Source of the DNA: Pseudonocardia sp. SCN 73-27
GTDB taxonomy: Bacteria; Actinomycetota; Actinomycetes; Mycobacteriales; Pseudonocardiaceae
Length of the DNA stretch: 64,000 nt
NCBI GenBank assembly: GCA_001725415.1
Contig: MEGH01000006.1
Span: 25,022 to 89,021 of the forward strand
Reading direction: 5' to 3'
The notes under the pieces were generated by a model, which ran no database searches, had not been told where the DNA came from, and worked only from the letters and a program-made list of their open reading frames with translations. The position numbers and the translations under genes are program-made. Positions 1 to 8,557 of the stretch are shown one piece after another. Within the stretch, counting starts at the first letter, position 1; the number at the start of each line of letters is the position of its first letter.

Positions 1-2
1 CT

Positions 3-521
3 CCCGACGTCCTCCTCGAGCTGGACGCCCTCGCGGCCGCCGCACTACGCCTCGGACTGCTCCCGCTGCACTGGCCCGCGTCGCTCGCGGCGGCCGATCT
101 GGCCGACCGCCCGGGCGTCGCCGCGGCCGCCGCCGTGATGGCCGCCGAGGGCGCTGCGACCGCCCGCAGCTGGGGGGATGTCCTGGGACTCGCGTCGGGC
201 GCCGAGGTTGCCTGTCATCCCCCGGACGGCCGTGTGCGACCACCGGTCAGACGGCCGGACACGTCCGTGGCGGCCACCCGATCGGCCCTGCCGTCCGCCC
301 CGCGTCGGCGACCGTCCGACGTCGCCGAGTGCGCCGGGAACGCAAACGACCGACACGTGAATCGATCCTCCGATGCGCCGAATGACACGGTGAGCGACAC
401 GCCACGCCGACGACACGCCGCCGCAGCAACGCTGAGCGTCCTCTACTCCCGATCGGACCCGATCGGCAGGCGCCTGATGGGGGAGTCGGCGTGGGTTCCA
501 GGGTGGCACCGGGTAATGTAA
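3..521 (+). CDS. C-terminal fragment of an unidentified protein, 5' end outside the window
   Basis: An open frame enters from the left edge and stops at 521. Its first 70 or so codons have the high G/C third positions of real genes here and encode an Ala/Leu-rich helical stretch. After about position 215 the codon bias fades and the sequence becomes Arg/Pro/Ser-rich. The true coding part may therefore end early through a frameshift, or the tail may be poorly conserved. I do not recognise a family. It could be the last gene before the bldM-sigD block, but no motif supports a function. Confidence 0.3.
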   Translation, partial: PDVLLELDALAAAALRLGLLPLHWPASLAAADLADRPGVAAAAAVMAAEGAATARSWGDVLGLASGAEVACHPPDGRVRPPVRRPDTSVAATRSALPSAPRRRPSDVAECAGNANDRHVNRSSDAPNDTVSDTPRRRHAAAATLSVLYSRSDPIGRRLMGESAWVPGWHRVM

Positions 522-622
522 TTACTCCGTTCGGACGTTCGTCACCCACATGACGAGTGCCACTCGGCGAAACGCGCTCGAATGGAGGGCACAAACTCGC
601 CCTGATCGTGTCAAGGTGAGGC

Positions 623-657
623 TGTCACCCGCCGATGCGGAGGGTGACACATCACCC
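623..657. promoter_or_regulatory. Three alternating GGGTGA half-sites upstream of the BldM-like gene
   Basis: TGTCACCC at 623-630 and GGGTGACA at 642-649 form an 8-bp inverted repeat with an 11-base spacer. GGGTGA at 642-647 and TCACCC at 652-657 form a second, competing inverted repeat. They lie 30-65 bases before the GTG start. They could be an operator for a dimeric regulator (autoregulation is possible) or mutually exclusive RNA hairpins. The sequence alone does not decide. Confidence 0.4.
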
Positions 658-658
658 G

Positions 659-678
659 GCTGCAGGAAGCTGCAGGAA
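659..678 (+). repeat. Tandem duplication of the ribosome-binding region
   Basis: The ten bases gctgcaggaa occur twice in direct tandem (659-668 and 669-678) and are followed by gg, so two purine-rich Shine-Dalgarno-like cores are present. The second one, AGGAAGG at 674-680, is 7 bases before the GTG at 688 and fixes that start. Confidence 0.6.
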
Positions 679-687
679 GGAATCGTC

Positions 688-1284
688 GTGACGACGGTAC
701 TCATCTGCGACGATCGTCGCAGCGTCCGCGAAGGTCTCACCCGCGTGATGTCCGCGGTGCCGGGGGTGCACCGGATCGACTGTGTGGCTCATGGCGACGA
801 GCTGCTGGCCCGGTTCTCCCGGCAGCCGGTGGACGTCGTCCTGGTCGGGACCCAGCGTGCGGTCCCCACCGGTGTGGAGGCGACGCGACGACTCGTCGCT
901 GCGCACCCGCAGGCCAACGTCATCGTGTTCGGCGCCCCTGACGACGCGGGCAGCATCGCCGCCGCCATCGCGGGCGGCGCACGCGGTTACCTCCGCTGGG
1001 ACGCGTCCCGCCCGGAGCTCGTCGCCGCCCTCGCCCACACGCTGGCCAGCACCGCGGTTCCCACGCCGCGCACGCCGGCCGACCCGGGCGTCCAGCTCAC
1101 CGAGCGCGAGCTGCAGGTGCTCCGCGGGATGAGCCAGGGTAAGAGCAACGGCCAGATCGGCCGCGAGCTCTACCTCTCCGAGGACACGGTCAAGACCCAC
1201 GCGCGGCGGCTGTTCCGCAAGCTGGGTGTCCGCGACCGCGCCCAGGCCGTCGCCCACGGTTTCCGTCGCGGCCTCGTGTCCTGA
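688..1284 (+). CDS. bldM: BldM-like orphan response regulator with a degenerate receiver domain
   Basis: A 198-residue protein with an N-terminal receiver-like domain (about 1-120) and a C-terminal LuxR-type helix-turn-helix (about 135-198). The helix-turn-helix region and the position beside sigD and guaB match Streptomyces BldM, a developmental regulator that acts without phosphorylation (family knowledge from memory). The acidic pair Asp8-Asp9 is present, but the phospho-acceptor position 54 is Gly. The conserved Thr and Lys positions are also replaced (local FGAPD and RWDAS), so phosphorylation is very unlikely. GTG 688 is chosen for its AGGAAGG site 7 bases upstream; an open frame extends further 5' but has poor coding character. 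BldM partners with WhiI in Streptomyces; whether it controls sporulation genes here is inference. Confidence 0.85.
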   Translation: MTTVLICDDRRSVREGLTRVMSAVPGVHRIDCVAHGDELLARFSRQPVDVVLVGTQRAVPTGVEATRRLVAAHPQANVIVFGAPDDAGSIAAAIAGGARGYLRWDASRPELVAALAHTLASTAVPTPRTPADPGVQLTERELQVLRGMSQGKSNGQIGRELYLSEDTVKTHARRLFRKLGVRDRAQAVAHGFRRGLVS

Positions 1285-1968
1285 CGTCCGTCCGCCGAGA
1301 GGCGGTCGCCCGGCTCCCCCTTGCCGGGCACCCGGTCGTCGCGTCGGACCCCGAATTCGACGCGCGGCCACGACGGACGCCGGCGGCGCCCCACGCCGCC
1401 CCTGTCCGCCCGGGACGTACCGTCCGGCTCGAGTTTCCGCCCCAGAGGGCTCGATCCGCGACACGGTGCGTCCCGTTGCTCCCCACGGGTCGCCGGGTTC
1501 TCCGGCGATCCCGGTCCGGCCCTTGCCGCGATGCCGCCCGGGTGACCATTTCCCCGGGCCTCCCCACCGCCCCGCGCGGCTCACGCTCCGCCCGGGTGCA
1601 GCCGTGGGCCCGGTGCCGGCGTGCCGGTCGCGTTCCGTCGCCTCTCCCGTGGCCCCGGCTGCCGTCGTCGCAGGGGCGGCTCCGGTCGGATGTCACCCCT
1701 CCGCGAACCCGCCCGGGACCCGTTCGTGACTCCTTCCGGCGGAACCCACGGGGCCGAACGGCCGGACCGTACGAGAGGATTGCGCCACTCGGCGGCGTGA
1801 CCTCCCGGCGTCGTCACTCGTTCCCACGATCGAGGCCTTGTCCGCAGTTCGGGCCCGGGCTTCGCTACCGTGTCCGTTGTCGAGGACTCATTACGACACT
1901 CTCCGTAGTCGTCCTCACCGATCGGATGATGTCGACCATGTTGCGTAACACCCGGAGCACGGCCTGCG
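1285..1968. other. 684-base intergenic region before sigD
   Basis: No reading frame here on either strand looks like a real gene; the open frames are arginine/proline-rich GC artefacts. An imperfect inverted repeat (GAGGAC 1882-1887 with GTCCTC 1911-1916) lies about 55 bases before sigD and may be a regulatory site. The rest shows nothing I can name. Confidence 0.5.
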
Positions 1969-2541
1969 ATGAGTGAACCGACAGACGTTCTCGACGAACT
2001 CGTGGCATCTGCCATGGCAGGTGACCGCCGGGCCGTCGAACGTGTGCTGGCCATCATCCGGCCGCTGGTCGTGCGCTACTGCCGCGCGCGGCTGGGTCGG
2101 GTGGACCGATCGTCCGTCTCGGCGGACGACGTCGCGCAGGAGGTGTGTCTGGCCGTGCTGACGGCCTTGCCCGGCTACCGGGTCCAGGGGCGGCCCTTCC
2201 TCGCATTCGTGTACGGCATCGCTTCACACAAGGTGATCGACGCCCACCGGGCCGCCACCCGCAACCGTTCCGAACCCGTCGCCGACGTCCCCGACGCCGT
2301 CGAGGTGGCGGACGGCCCCGAGCAGCGCGCGCTCCGCGTCGAGCTGTCCGGGGAGATGGCACGACTTCTCGAGGTACTACCCGAGAAACAACGCGAGATC
2401 CTCGTGCTGAGGGTCGTCGTCGGTCTCTCGGCGGAGGAGACGGCGGAGGCCGTCGGCTCCACACCGGGCGCGGTCCGCGTCGCCCAGCACCGTGCACTCG
2501 CCCGATTGCGCAAGTCGATGCCCGAGGAGGAGGTGGTCTAG
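1969..2541 (+). CDS. sigD: ECF RNA polymerase sigma factor SigD
   Basis: A 190-residue extracytoplasmic-function sigma factor. Region 2 (about 25-90, with SADDVAQEVCLAVLTALPGY) recognises the -10 element. Region 4 (about 130-185, with LPEKQREILVLRVVVGLS and a GAVRVAQHRAL helix) recognises the -35. The central motifs match mycobacterial SigD almost word for word. The next gene, two bases downstream, is its membrane-bound anti-sigma factor, so the two are co-transcribed. ATG 1969 is chosen because it precedes the conserved start of region 2; its ribosome site is weak. The guaB/guaB3 genes nearby are the usual neighbours. Confidence 0.93.
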   Translation: MSEPTDVLDELVASAMAGDRRAVERVLAIIRPLVVRYCRARLGRVDRSSVSADDVAQEVCLAVLTALPGYRVQGRPFLAFVYGIASHKVIDAHRAATRNRSEPVADVPDAVEVADGPEQRALRVELSGEMARLLEVLPEKQREILVLRVVVGLSAEETAEAVGSTPGAVRVAQHRALARLRKSMPEEEVV

Positions 2542-2543
2542 AG

Positions 2544-3938
2544 ATGAGTGATCGTGAACAGGGCGGTCCCGAGGAGACCCCCCGCCGCGGCCGTCACCGC
2601 CGTCCCGACGGCGCCCCCCCGAACGGCTTTTCCCTGAACGGGGTCCCCGACAGTGGGACGCCCGGCGGCCGAGCACACGGCAACGGGGCACCTGCGGCAC
2701 CCGGCAGCGGTGACTCGTGGTTCGACCCCGGTCCGCGCGCCCAGGGCCCCCAGGGCCCCCAGGGCCCCTGGCAGCAGCCGGCCAACGGCTCCCACGTCAA
2801 CGGGTCCCCCCACAACGGTTACGACAACGGCTCTCACACCAACGGGCGGCACGTCAACGGCTCCGGCGGCCCCGCCATGGGCCGGCCGTTGCCCCCGCGC
2901 GTCCCGCACCCCGCGGTCACACCTGCGGCAGGCGCCGAGGAGGCGCCCGACCTGATGGCCGTCCAGTCCGACGACGCCCTCATCGACGCCCTCGCCCGCG
3001 GCTACGGCGGCGGTGACGGAGGCGGTGAGGACGACCGCATCGCCGCGATGCTCGCCGCCTGGAAGGCCGAGGTCGACGCCGACCCGATCCCCGAGCTCGT
3101 CGACACCGACACCGCGCTCGCGACGATCATGGCCGTCACCGGCGGCCCGATCGACGTCGACACCACCGTGTTCCCTGCGGTACCGGCCGACGTCGAGGCC
3201 ACCGGCCCGCGGGGCGCCGTCGGGGCGGAGGCGGAGGACGTCGCCGCGACCGTCACACCCATGCGCCGGAGCAGGCGTCCGGGCAAGCGGGCCCGGCACC
3301 TCGTGCCGCTGGCCGGCGCGGCCGCGCTGATCGTCGTCGCCGTCACCGGGGTGTCGATCGGGGCGCACAGTGCCCAGCCCGGCGACGCGCTGTTCGGCGT
3401 CACCGAGGTCCTCTACACCGAGACCGCGCAGTCTCGCCAGGCGGCGGTCGACGCCCAGGCAGGCATCGTCGCGGTCAAGGAGTCGCTCGCCTCGGGCGAC
3501 ACGAGCGGCGCCGCGGCGCAGCTCACCAACGTCGAGACGCTCATGGCCAAGGTGAAGCCCGAGGACGGCGCGCCCGTCCTGCAGGCCAACCAGCGGTTCC
3601 TGACCATGAAGCTGCAGGAGACGCCCGCGGGGCAGAAGGCCGACCCCGAGGCCCCGCTGCGCGACGGCACCCCGGCACCCGCGCCGCCGTCGATCCCCGG
3701 CAAGCCGAGCACGCCCACCTCGCCGTCCACCCCCGGTGGTTCGGTGACGTCGACGCCGTCGGCCCCGCCGACGACCTCGACTCGGCCGCCGTCGACCACG
3801 ACGGCGCCCACGACGACCCAGTCGCCGTCGGGCACGGTGCGGCCGACGTCGGAGGGCCAGCCCGACCCGTCGTCGACGACGTCCGGGATGGGCTCGACCA
3901 GCACGTCCGACCGCACGCCGGTCACCCAGCCCAGCTGA
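2544..3938 (+). CDS. rsdA: Anti-sigma-D factor RsdA
   Basis: A 464-residue single-pass membrane protein. The N-terminal 110 residues are low complexity: repeated Asn-Gly pairs and a collagen-like QGPQGPQGP run. A sigma-binding segment follows at about 136-155 (LMAVQSDDALIDALARG), as in RsdA of mycobacteria. A transmembrane helix lies at about 253-272, then an extracytoplasmic domain with GDALFGVTEVLYTETAQSRQ, and finally a Thr/Ser/Pro-rich tail typical of wall-spanning linkers. It holds SigD inactive at the membrane until regulated proteolysis releases it (family knowledge). It starts two bases after sigD stops, so translation is probably coupled. It is longer than the mycobacterial homologue, mainly through the low-complexity head and tail. 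Confidence 0.88.
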   Translation: MSDREQGGPEETPRRGRHRRPDGAPPNGFSLNGVPDSGTPGGRAHGNGAPAAPGSGDSWFDPGPRAQGPQGPQGPWQQPANGSHVNGSPHNGYDNGSHTNGRHVNGSGGPAMGRPLPPRVPHPAVTPAAGAEEAPDLMAVQSDDALIDALARGYGGGDGGGEDDRIAAMLAAWKAEVDADPIPELVDTDTALATIMAVTGGPIDVDTTVFPAVPADVEATGPRGAVGAEAEDVAATVTPMRRSRRPGKRARHLVPLAGAAALIVVAVTGVSIGAHSAQPGDALFGVTEVLYTETAQSRQAAVDAQAGIVAVKESLASGDTSGAAAQLTNVETLMAKVKPEDGAPVLQANQRFLTMKLQETPAGQKADPEAPLRDGTPAPAPPSIPGKPSTPTSPSTPGGSVTSTPSAPPTTSTRPPSTTTAPTTTQSPSGTVRPTSEGQPDPSSTTSGMGSTSTSDRTPVTQPS

Positions 3939-3946
3939 GCCACCGA

Positions 3947-3987
3947 CGGCGAAGGCCCCCACCCGATCCGGATGGGGGCCTTCGCCG
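3947..3987. terminator. Bidirectional hairpin between convergent rsdA and the DUF5319 gene
   Basis: A perfect 15-bp stem (3947-3961 with 3973-3987) closes an 11-base loop between two convergent genes. There is no T-run, as is common in high-GC actinobacteria, so the termination role is inferred from stem strength and position. Confidence 0.8.
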
Positions 3988-3999
3988 TGTCAGGGGGAC

Positions 4000-4356
4000 T
4001 CAGCCGTCGCTGATCGTGGCGTCGGCGTAGCCGCGGCAGTACTCCCACGTCACGTAGTCGGCCGGGTCGGGATCGAACGCCGGCTCGTGCGGACGCATCT
4101 GCCCCTCGTCGAGCAGCTGCTGCAGGCTGGCCCGCAGCAGGCGCCACTCGTGGAAGTGCTGCTCACCGCAGTCGCCGCAGTCGACGACGATGCCGCGCAC
4201 CCCGCGGCACTCCAGCAGCGCCTGGTAGACGGCGAGATCGGCGAGATCGGCCACGACCTCCTCGCGCTCGGAGCTGCTCAGCTCGTCGTGGTGTGCGGCG
4301 TCGTCGAGGGACAGCGCGGGATCGTGGGGATCGCCCGCGAAGGGGTCCGGAGGCAT
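4000..4356 (-). CDS. DUF5319 family conserved actinobacterial protein
   Basis: A 118-residue acidic cytoplasmic protein of unknown function. It matches the DUF5319 family (Rv3412 in M. tuberculosis, as I recall it): the start MPPDPF, the core ADLADLAVYQALLE, a CGDCGEQHFHEW segment with two Cys and nearby His that could bind metal, and the near-invariant YVTWEYCRGYADA close to the C-terminus. ATG 4356 is preferred because it gives the conserved MPPDPF start; an in-frame GTG at 4380 would add eight residues. It diverges from guaB and converges on rsdA, an arrangement kept in mycobacteria, but no role has been shown to my knowledge. Confidence 0.82.
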   Translation of the reverse strand: MPPDPFAGDPHDPALSLDDAAHHDELSSSEREEVVADLADLAVYQALLECRGVRGIVVDCGDCGEQHFHEWRLLRASLQQLLDEGQMRPHEPAFDPDPADYVTWEYCRGYADATISDG

Positions 4357-4491
4357 CGCGTCGGCCGACACGCTCGACACCGTACCCCCCGCACACCGGT
4401 CCCGTGTCCCGGACGGAACAATCCCCGCAGGTGCGCCCGGCGCCAGGTGTGCCGCACGACTCGTCGGTTCGGCCCCGCTCGTCGACCCGGA

Positions 4492-4497
4492 TACGAT
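4492..4497 (+). promoter_or_regulatory. Possible -10 element for guaB
   Basis: TACGAT fits the actinobacterial housekeeping pattern TAnnnT and lies 62 bases before the guaB start, in the guaB/DUF5319 divergent region. No clear -35 is visible. Confidence 0.35.
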
Positions 4498-4550
4498 GGA
4501 CCGAGGGCGGCGCCCGGGCCGTCCGCACGTGCTGACCGGTGAGGGGCTGA

Positions 4551-6065
<1,515 letters not shown>

Positions 6066-6070
6066 CCCTC

Positions 6071-6076
6071 TAGGCT
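6071..6076 (+). promoter_or_regulatory. -10 element giving a near-leaderless guaB3 transcript
   Basis: TAGGCT sits 8 bases before the GTG of guaB3, a spacing expected for a transcript starting at or next to the start codon. No Shine-Dalgarno is present, which agrees. It would let guaB3 be transcribed independently of guaB. Confidence 0.4.
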
Positions 6077-6084
6077 CGACACCC

Positions 6085-7209
6085 GTGCGTGACCTCGTTG
6101 AGATCGGGATGGGCCGGACGGCCCGTCGCAGCTACGACCTGCAGCAGATCGAGATCGTTCCGTCGCGGCGGACGCGGAGCTCGAAGGAGGTCACGCTCGG
6201 CTGGCAGCTCGACGCGTACCGCTTCGAGATCCCGCTGATGACGCACCCCACCGACGCGGTCGTCTCGCCCGCCAGCGCCGTGCGGATCGGGCAGCTCGGC
6301 GGCCTCCCGGTGCTCAACGCCGAAGGGCTCTGGGCCCGGCACGGCGACGCCGACGCCGCCCTCGCGAAGGTCCTCGACGCCGCCGACGCCGGCGACGAGT
6401 CCGCCGCCATCCGGCTGCTGCAGGGGCTGCACGCCGCCCCGATCCAGCCCGACCTGCTCGCCGAGTCGCTCAAGACCGTCCGCGAGGCCGGTGTGACCGT
6501 CGCCGTGCGCGTCAGCCCGCAGCGCGCGCGGGAGATCACCCCGACGCTGCTCGCCGGCGGCGTCGAGATCCTCGTCGTGCAGGGCACGATCATCTCCGCC
6601 GAGCACGTCTCCCAGGGCGAACCGCTCAACCTGGGCGAGTTCATCAAGGGCCTCGACGTGCCCGTCGTCGCCGGCGGGGTCGGCGACTACCGCACCGCCA
6701 TGCACCTCATGCGCACCGGCGCCGCCGGCGTCATCGTCGGCTACGGCGAGTCCACCGGCACCACCACCGACGCCGTCCTCGGCATCGGCGTGCCCATGGC
6801 CACCGCCATCGTCGACGCCGCCGCTGCCCGCCGCGACTACCTCGACGAGACCGGTGGCCGCTACGTCCACGTCATCGCCGACGGCGGCATGGCCGGCTCG
6901 GGCGACATGGCCAAGGCCATCGCCTGCGGCGCCGACGCCGTCATGCTCGGCGAGCAGCTCGCCGCCTCCTCCGAGTCGCCCGGAGGCGGCCTGTACTGGA
7001 CCTCCTCGGCTGCCCACCCCGCCCTGCCGCGGTCGGAGATCACCGTGCAGGACACGGGCGACCGGACGCTGGAGCAGGTCCTCTTCGGCCCGTCCGACAG
7101 CCCCTACGGCGACGTCGCGCTCTTCAGCGCGCTGCGCCGGGCCATGGCCAAGACCGGCTACTCCGACCTCAAGGAGTTCCAGAAGGCCGGCCTGACCGTC
7201 CGCGGCTGA
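6085..7209 (+). CDS. guaB3: GuaB3 family IMP dehydrogenase-related protein
   Basis: A 374-residue protein with the IMPDH/GMP-reductase TIM barrel but no CBS domains. It begins MRDLVEIGMGRTARRSYDL, the signature of the actinobacterial and cyanobacterial GuaB3 group. The loop that carries the catalytic Cys in IMPDH reads VGYGESTGTTTDA, without Cys. Classical IMPDH chemistry is therefore not expected. GuaB3 members have been linked to GMP reductase-like activity in cyanobacteria (recalled, not checked). GTG 6085 is chosen by conservation of the N-terminus and the upstream -10. A strong hairpin follows the stop. Confidence 0.9.
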   Translation: MRDLVEIGMGRTARRSYDLQQIEIVPSRRTRSSKEVTLGWQLDAYRFEIPLMTHPTDAVVSPASAVRIGQLGGLPVLNAEGLWARHGDADAALAKVLDAADAGDESAAIRLLQGLHAAPIQPDLLAESLKTVREAGVTVAVRVSPQRAREITPTLLAGGVEILVVQGTIISAEHVSQGEPLNLGEFIKGLDVPVVAGGVGDYRTAMHLMRTGAAGVIVGYGESTGTTTDAVLGIGVPMATAIVDAAAARRDYLDETGGRYVHVIADGGMAGSGDMAKAIACGADAVMLGEQLAASSESPGGGLYWTSSAAHPALPRSEITVQDTGDRTLEQVLFGPSDSPYGDVALFSALRRAMAKTGYSDLKEFQKAGLTVRG

Positions 7210-7214
7210 GGCAG

Positions 7215-7244
7215 TCCCGGGCCGGTGCATGCACCGACCCGGGA
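7215..7244. terminator. Near-perfect palindrome terminating guaB3
   Basis: TCCCGGG (7215-7221) pairs with CCCGGGA (7238-7244), and the interior cggtgcatgcaccg (7223-7236) is itself palindromic. It lies between convergent genes and has no T-run. Confidence 0.75.
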
Positions 7245-7279
7245 GCTCATTCACTCCAGGGCTCGCCGTACGCACCGGA

Positions 7280-7750
7280 TCAGGAGCCTTCGACGAACGC
7301 GGCCAGGTTGGCCAGGGCCATGCGGGTGCCGGCCTCGTTGTCGGCGGGGGCGACGGCCTCGGGGAGGCCGTCGTGGGCGATCGTGACCTCGGTGCCGCCG
7401 TTCGCGTCGGCGAGGGTCGTCGTCTGGACCATGGTGCCGCCGGCGGCGGGGTCGTCGGACTCGAACTCCAGGGTTTCGACGAGGGTCTCGTCGGCGCGCA
7501 TCGTCGTGAAGACGCCGTGGTAGGTGTCGGTGTTGGCCTCGGACTTCCCGACGACGTCGGGGCCGGTGTAGGTCAGCGAGATGCGGAAGCGCCCGCCCTC
7601 GCGGGCGTCGAACTCGTGGACCTCGCAGGTCATGCCGTCGGGGACGCGCCAGCGGGCGATGGCGTCGGCGTCGACGAGCGCCCGCCACACCGCGGCGCGC
7701 GGGGCACGGACCAGCAGGGTCACTCTCGTCGACCGCATGTCCGCGCTCAC
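7280..7750 (-). CDS. SRPBCC (AHSA1-type) ligand-binding protein
   Basis: A 156-residue START-like protein: the N-terminal MRSTRVTLLVRAPRAAVWRAL strand and helix, and the middle ISLTYTGPD ... YHGVFTT of activator-of-Hsp90-homologue-1 proteins. Such proteins bind small hydrophobic ligands and the substrate here cannot be inferred. GTG 7750 overlaps the TGA of the upstream crotonase gene by four bases (GTGA), so the two are translationally coupled; an internal ATG at 7738 is an alternative start. The pair may handle one acyl-CoA-linked substrate, which is inference. Confidence 0.8.
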   Translation of the reverse strand: MSADMRSTRVTLLVRAPRAAVWRALVDADAIARWRVPDGMTCEVHEFDAREGGRFRISLTYTGPDVVGKSEANTDTYHGVFTTMRADETLVETLEFESDDPAAGGTMVQTTTLADANGGTEVTIAHDGLPEAVAPADNEAGTRMALANLAAFVEGS

Positions 7751-8499
7751 CGGAAGCTCGCGACGCGCGACTCGGTGTCGGGGATCGGGTAGCCGGTGGC
7801 GGCCTCGTAGGCGAGGCCGTCGGCCAGGCCGGTGCCGTCGAGGGCGTGGGCGTAGAGGTCCTTGTAGGCGACGAGCGAGCCCTGGCTGTTGGCGAGGACG
7901 GCGTCGAGTAGCTCGCCGACGGCGGCGTCGAGATGCGCGAGCGGTGCCGAGCGGGTGGCCAGACCCCAGGCTGCGGCCTGGGCGCCGGTGAACGTCGCGG
8001 CGGTGTACGAGAGCGATCGGGCCCGGGCGACGCCGACGAGCCGGATCAGCCGCTGGCTCATGCCCCAGGAGGGGCGGAGCCCGAACTTGGCGTGGGTGTC
8101 GCCGAACTTGGCCTCGTCGGCGGCGACGATCATGTCGCAGCCGAGCGCGATCTCCAGCCCGCCGGTGAAGCAGGCGCCCTGGATGCGGGCGACGACGAGC
8201 TTGGGGATCGTCGTGAGCCGGGTGATGACGCCGCGGGCGGGGAGGTCGAGGAGGTCGCCGACGGCGCCGTCGGAGATCTCCAGCTGCCCGAGGGCCTTGA
8301 GGTCGACGCCGGCGCAGAAGGCCCGGCCGGCACCGGTCAGGACGACGACCCGGATCGTGGGGTCGCCAGCCACCTCGTCGAGCCGCTCGGAGAGCCGGTC
8401 GAGCGATTCCGGGGTGAGCGCGTTGAGGGCGGCGGGCCGGTTGAGGGTCATCGTCGCGGTCGCACCGTCGCGGTCGAGAAGCACGAGGTCGTCGGTCAT
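7747..8499 (-). CDS. Enoyl-CoA hydratase/isomerase family protein lacking both classical catalytic glutamates
   Basis: A 250-residue crotonase-fold protein with the oxyanion-hole motifs FCAGVDLKALG and GACFTGGLEIALGCD, which bind acyl-CoA thioesters. Aligned to rat enoyl-CoA hydratase, the two general acid/base glutamates fall on His (in GDTHAKFGL) and Ser (in ARSLSYTAA). Plain hydration of enoyl-CoA is therefore unlikely, and another crotonase reaction (isomerase, hydrolase or similar) is possible. ATG 8499 gives MTDDLVLLDRDG; an upstream in-frame start would run into the guaA promoter. It is divergent from guaA and coupled to the SRPBCC gene downstream. Confidence 0.82.
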   Translation of the reverse strand: MTDDLVLLDRDGATATMTLNRPAALNALTPESLDRLSERLDEVAGDPTIRVVVLTGAGRAFCAGVDLKALGQLEISDGAVGDLLDLPARGVITRLTTIPKLVVARIQGACFTGGLEIALGCDMIVAADEAKFGDTHAKFGLRPSWGMSQRLIRLVGVARARSLSYTAATFTGAQAAAWGLATRSAPLAHLDAAVGELLDAVLANSQGSLVAYKDLYAHALDGTGLADGLAYEAATGYPIPDTESRVASFR

Positions 8500-8545
8500 G
8501 GTCACACCGTAGGTCGCCGCCGCCGGGGTGACAGGGCGCACGAAC

Positions 8546-8551
8546 TATCCT
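8546..8551 (+). promoter_or_regulatory. -10 element for a leaderless guaA transcript
   Basis: TATCCT ends 6 bases before the GTG start at 8558, and no Shine-Dalgarno lies between. This spacing predicts transcription starting at the initiation codon. Confidence 0.45.
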
Positions 8552-8557
8552 CGACAC

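Noticed and set aside
2780-2870. Repeated AAC GGC units in rsdA as a possible CRISPR-like array
   Set aside because: Spacing is irregular and the repeats are short coding Asn-Gly pairs in frame.
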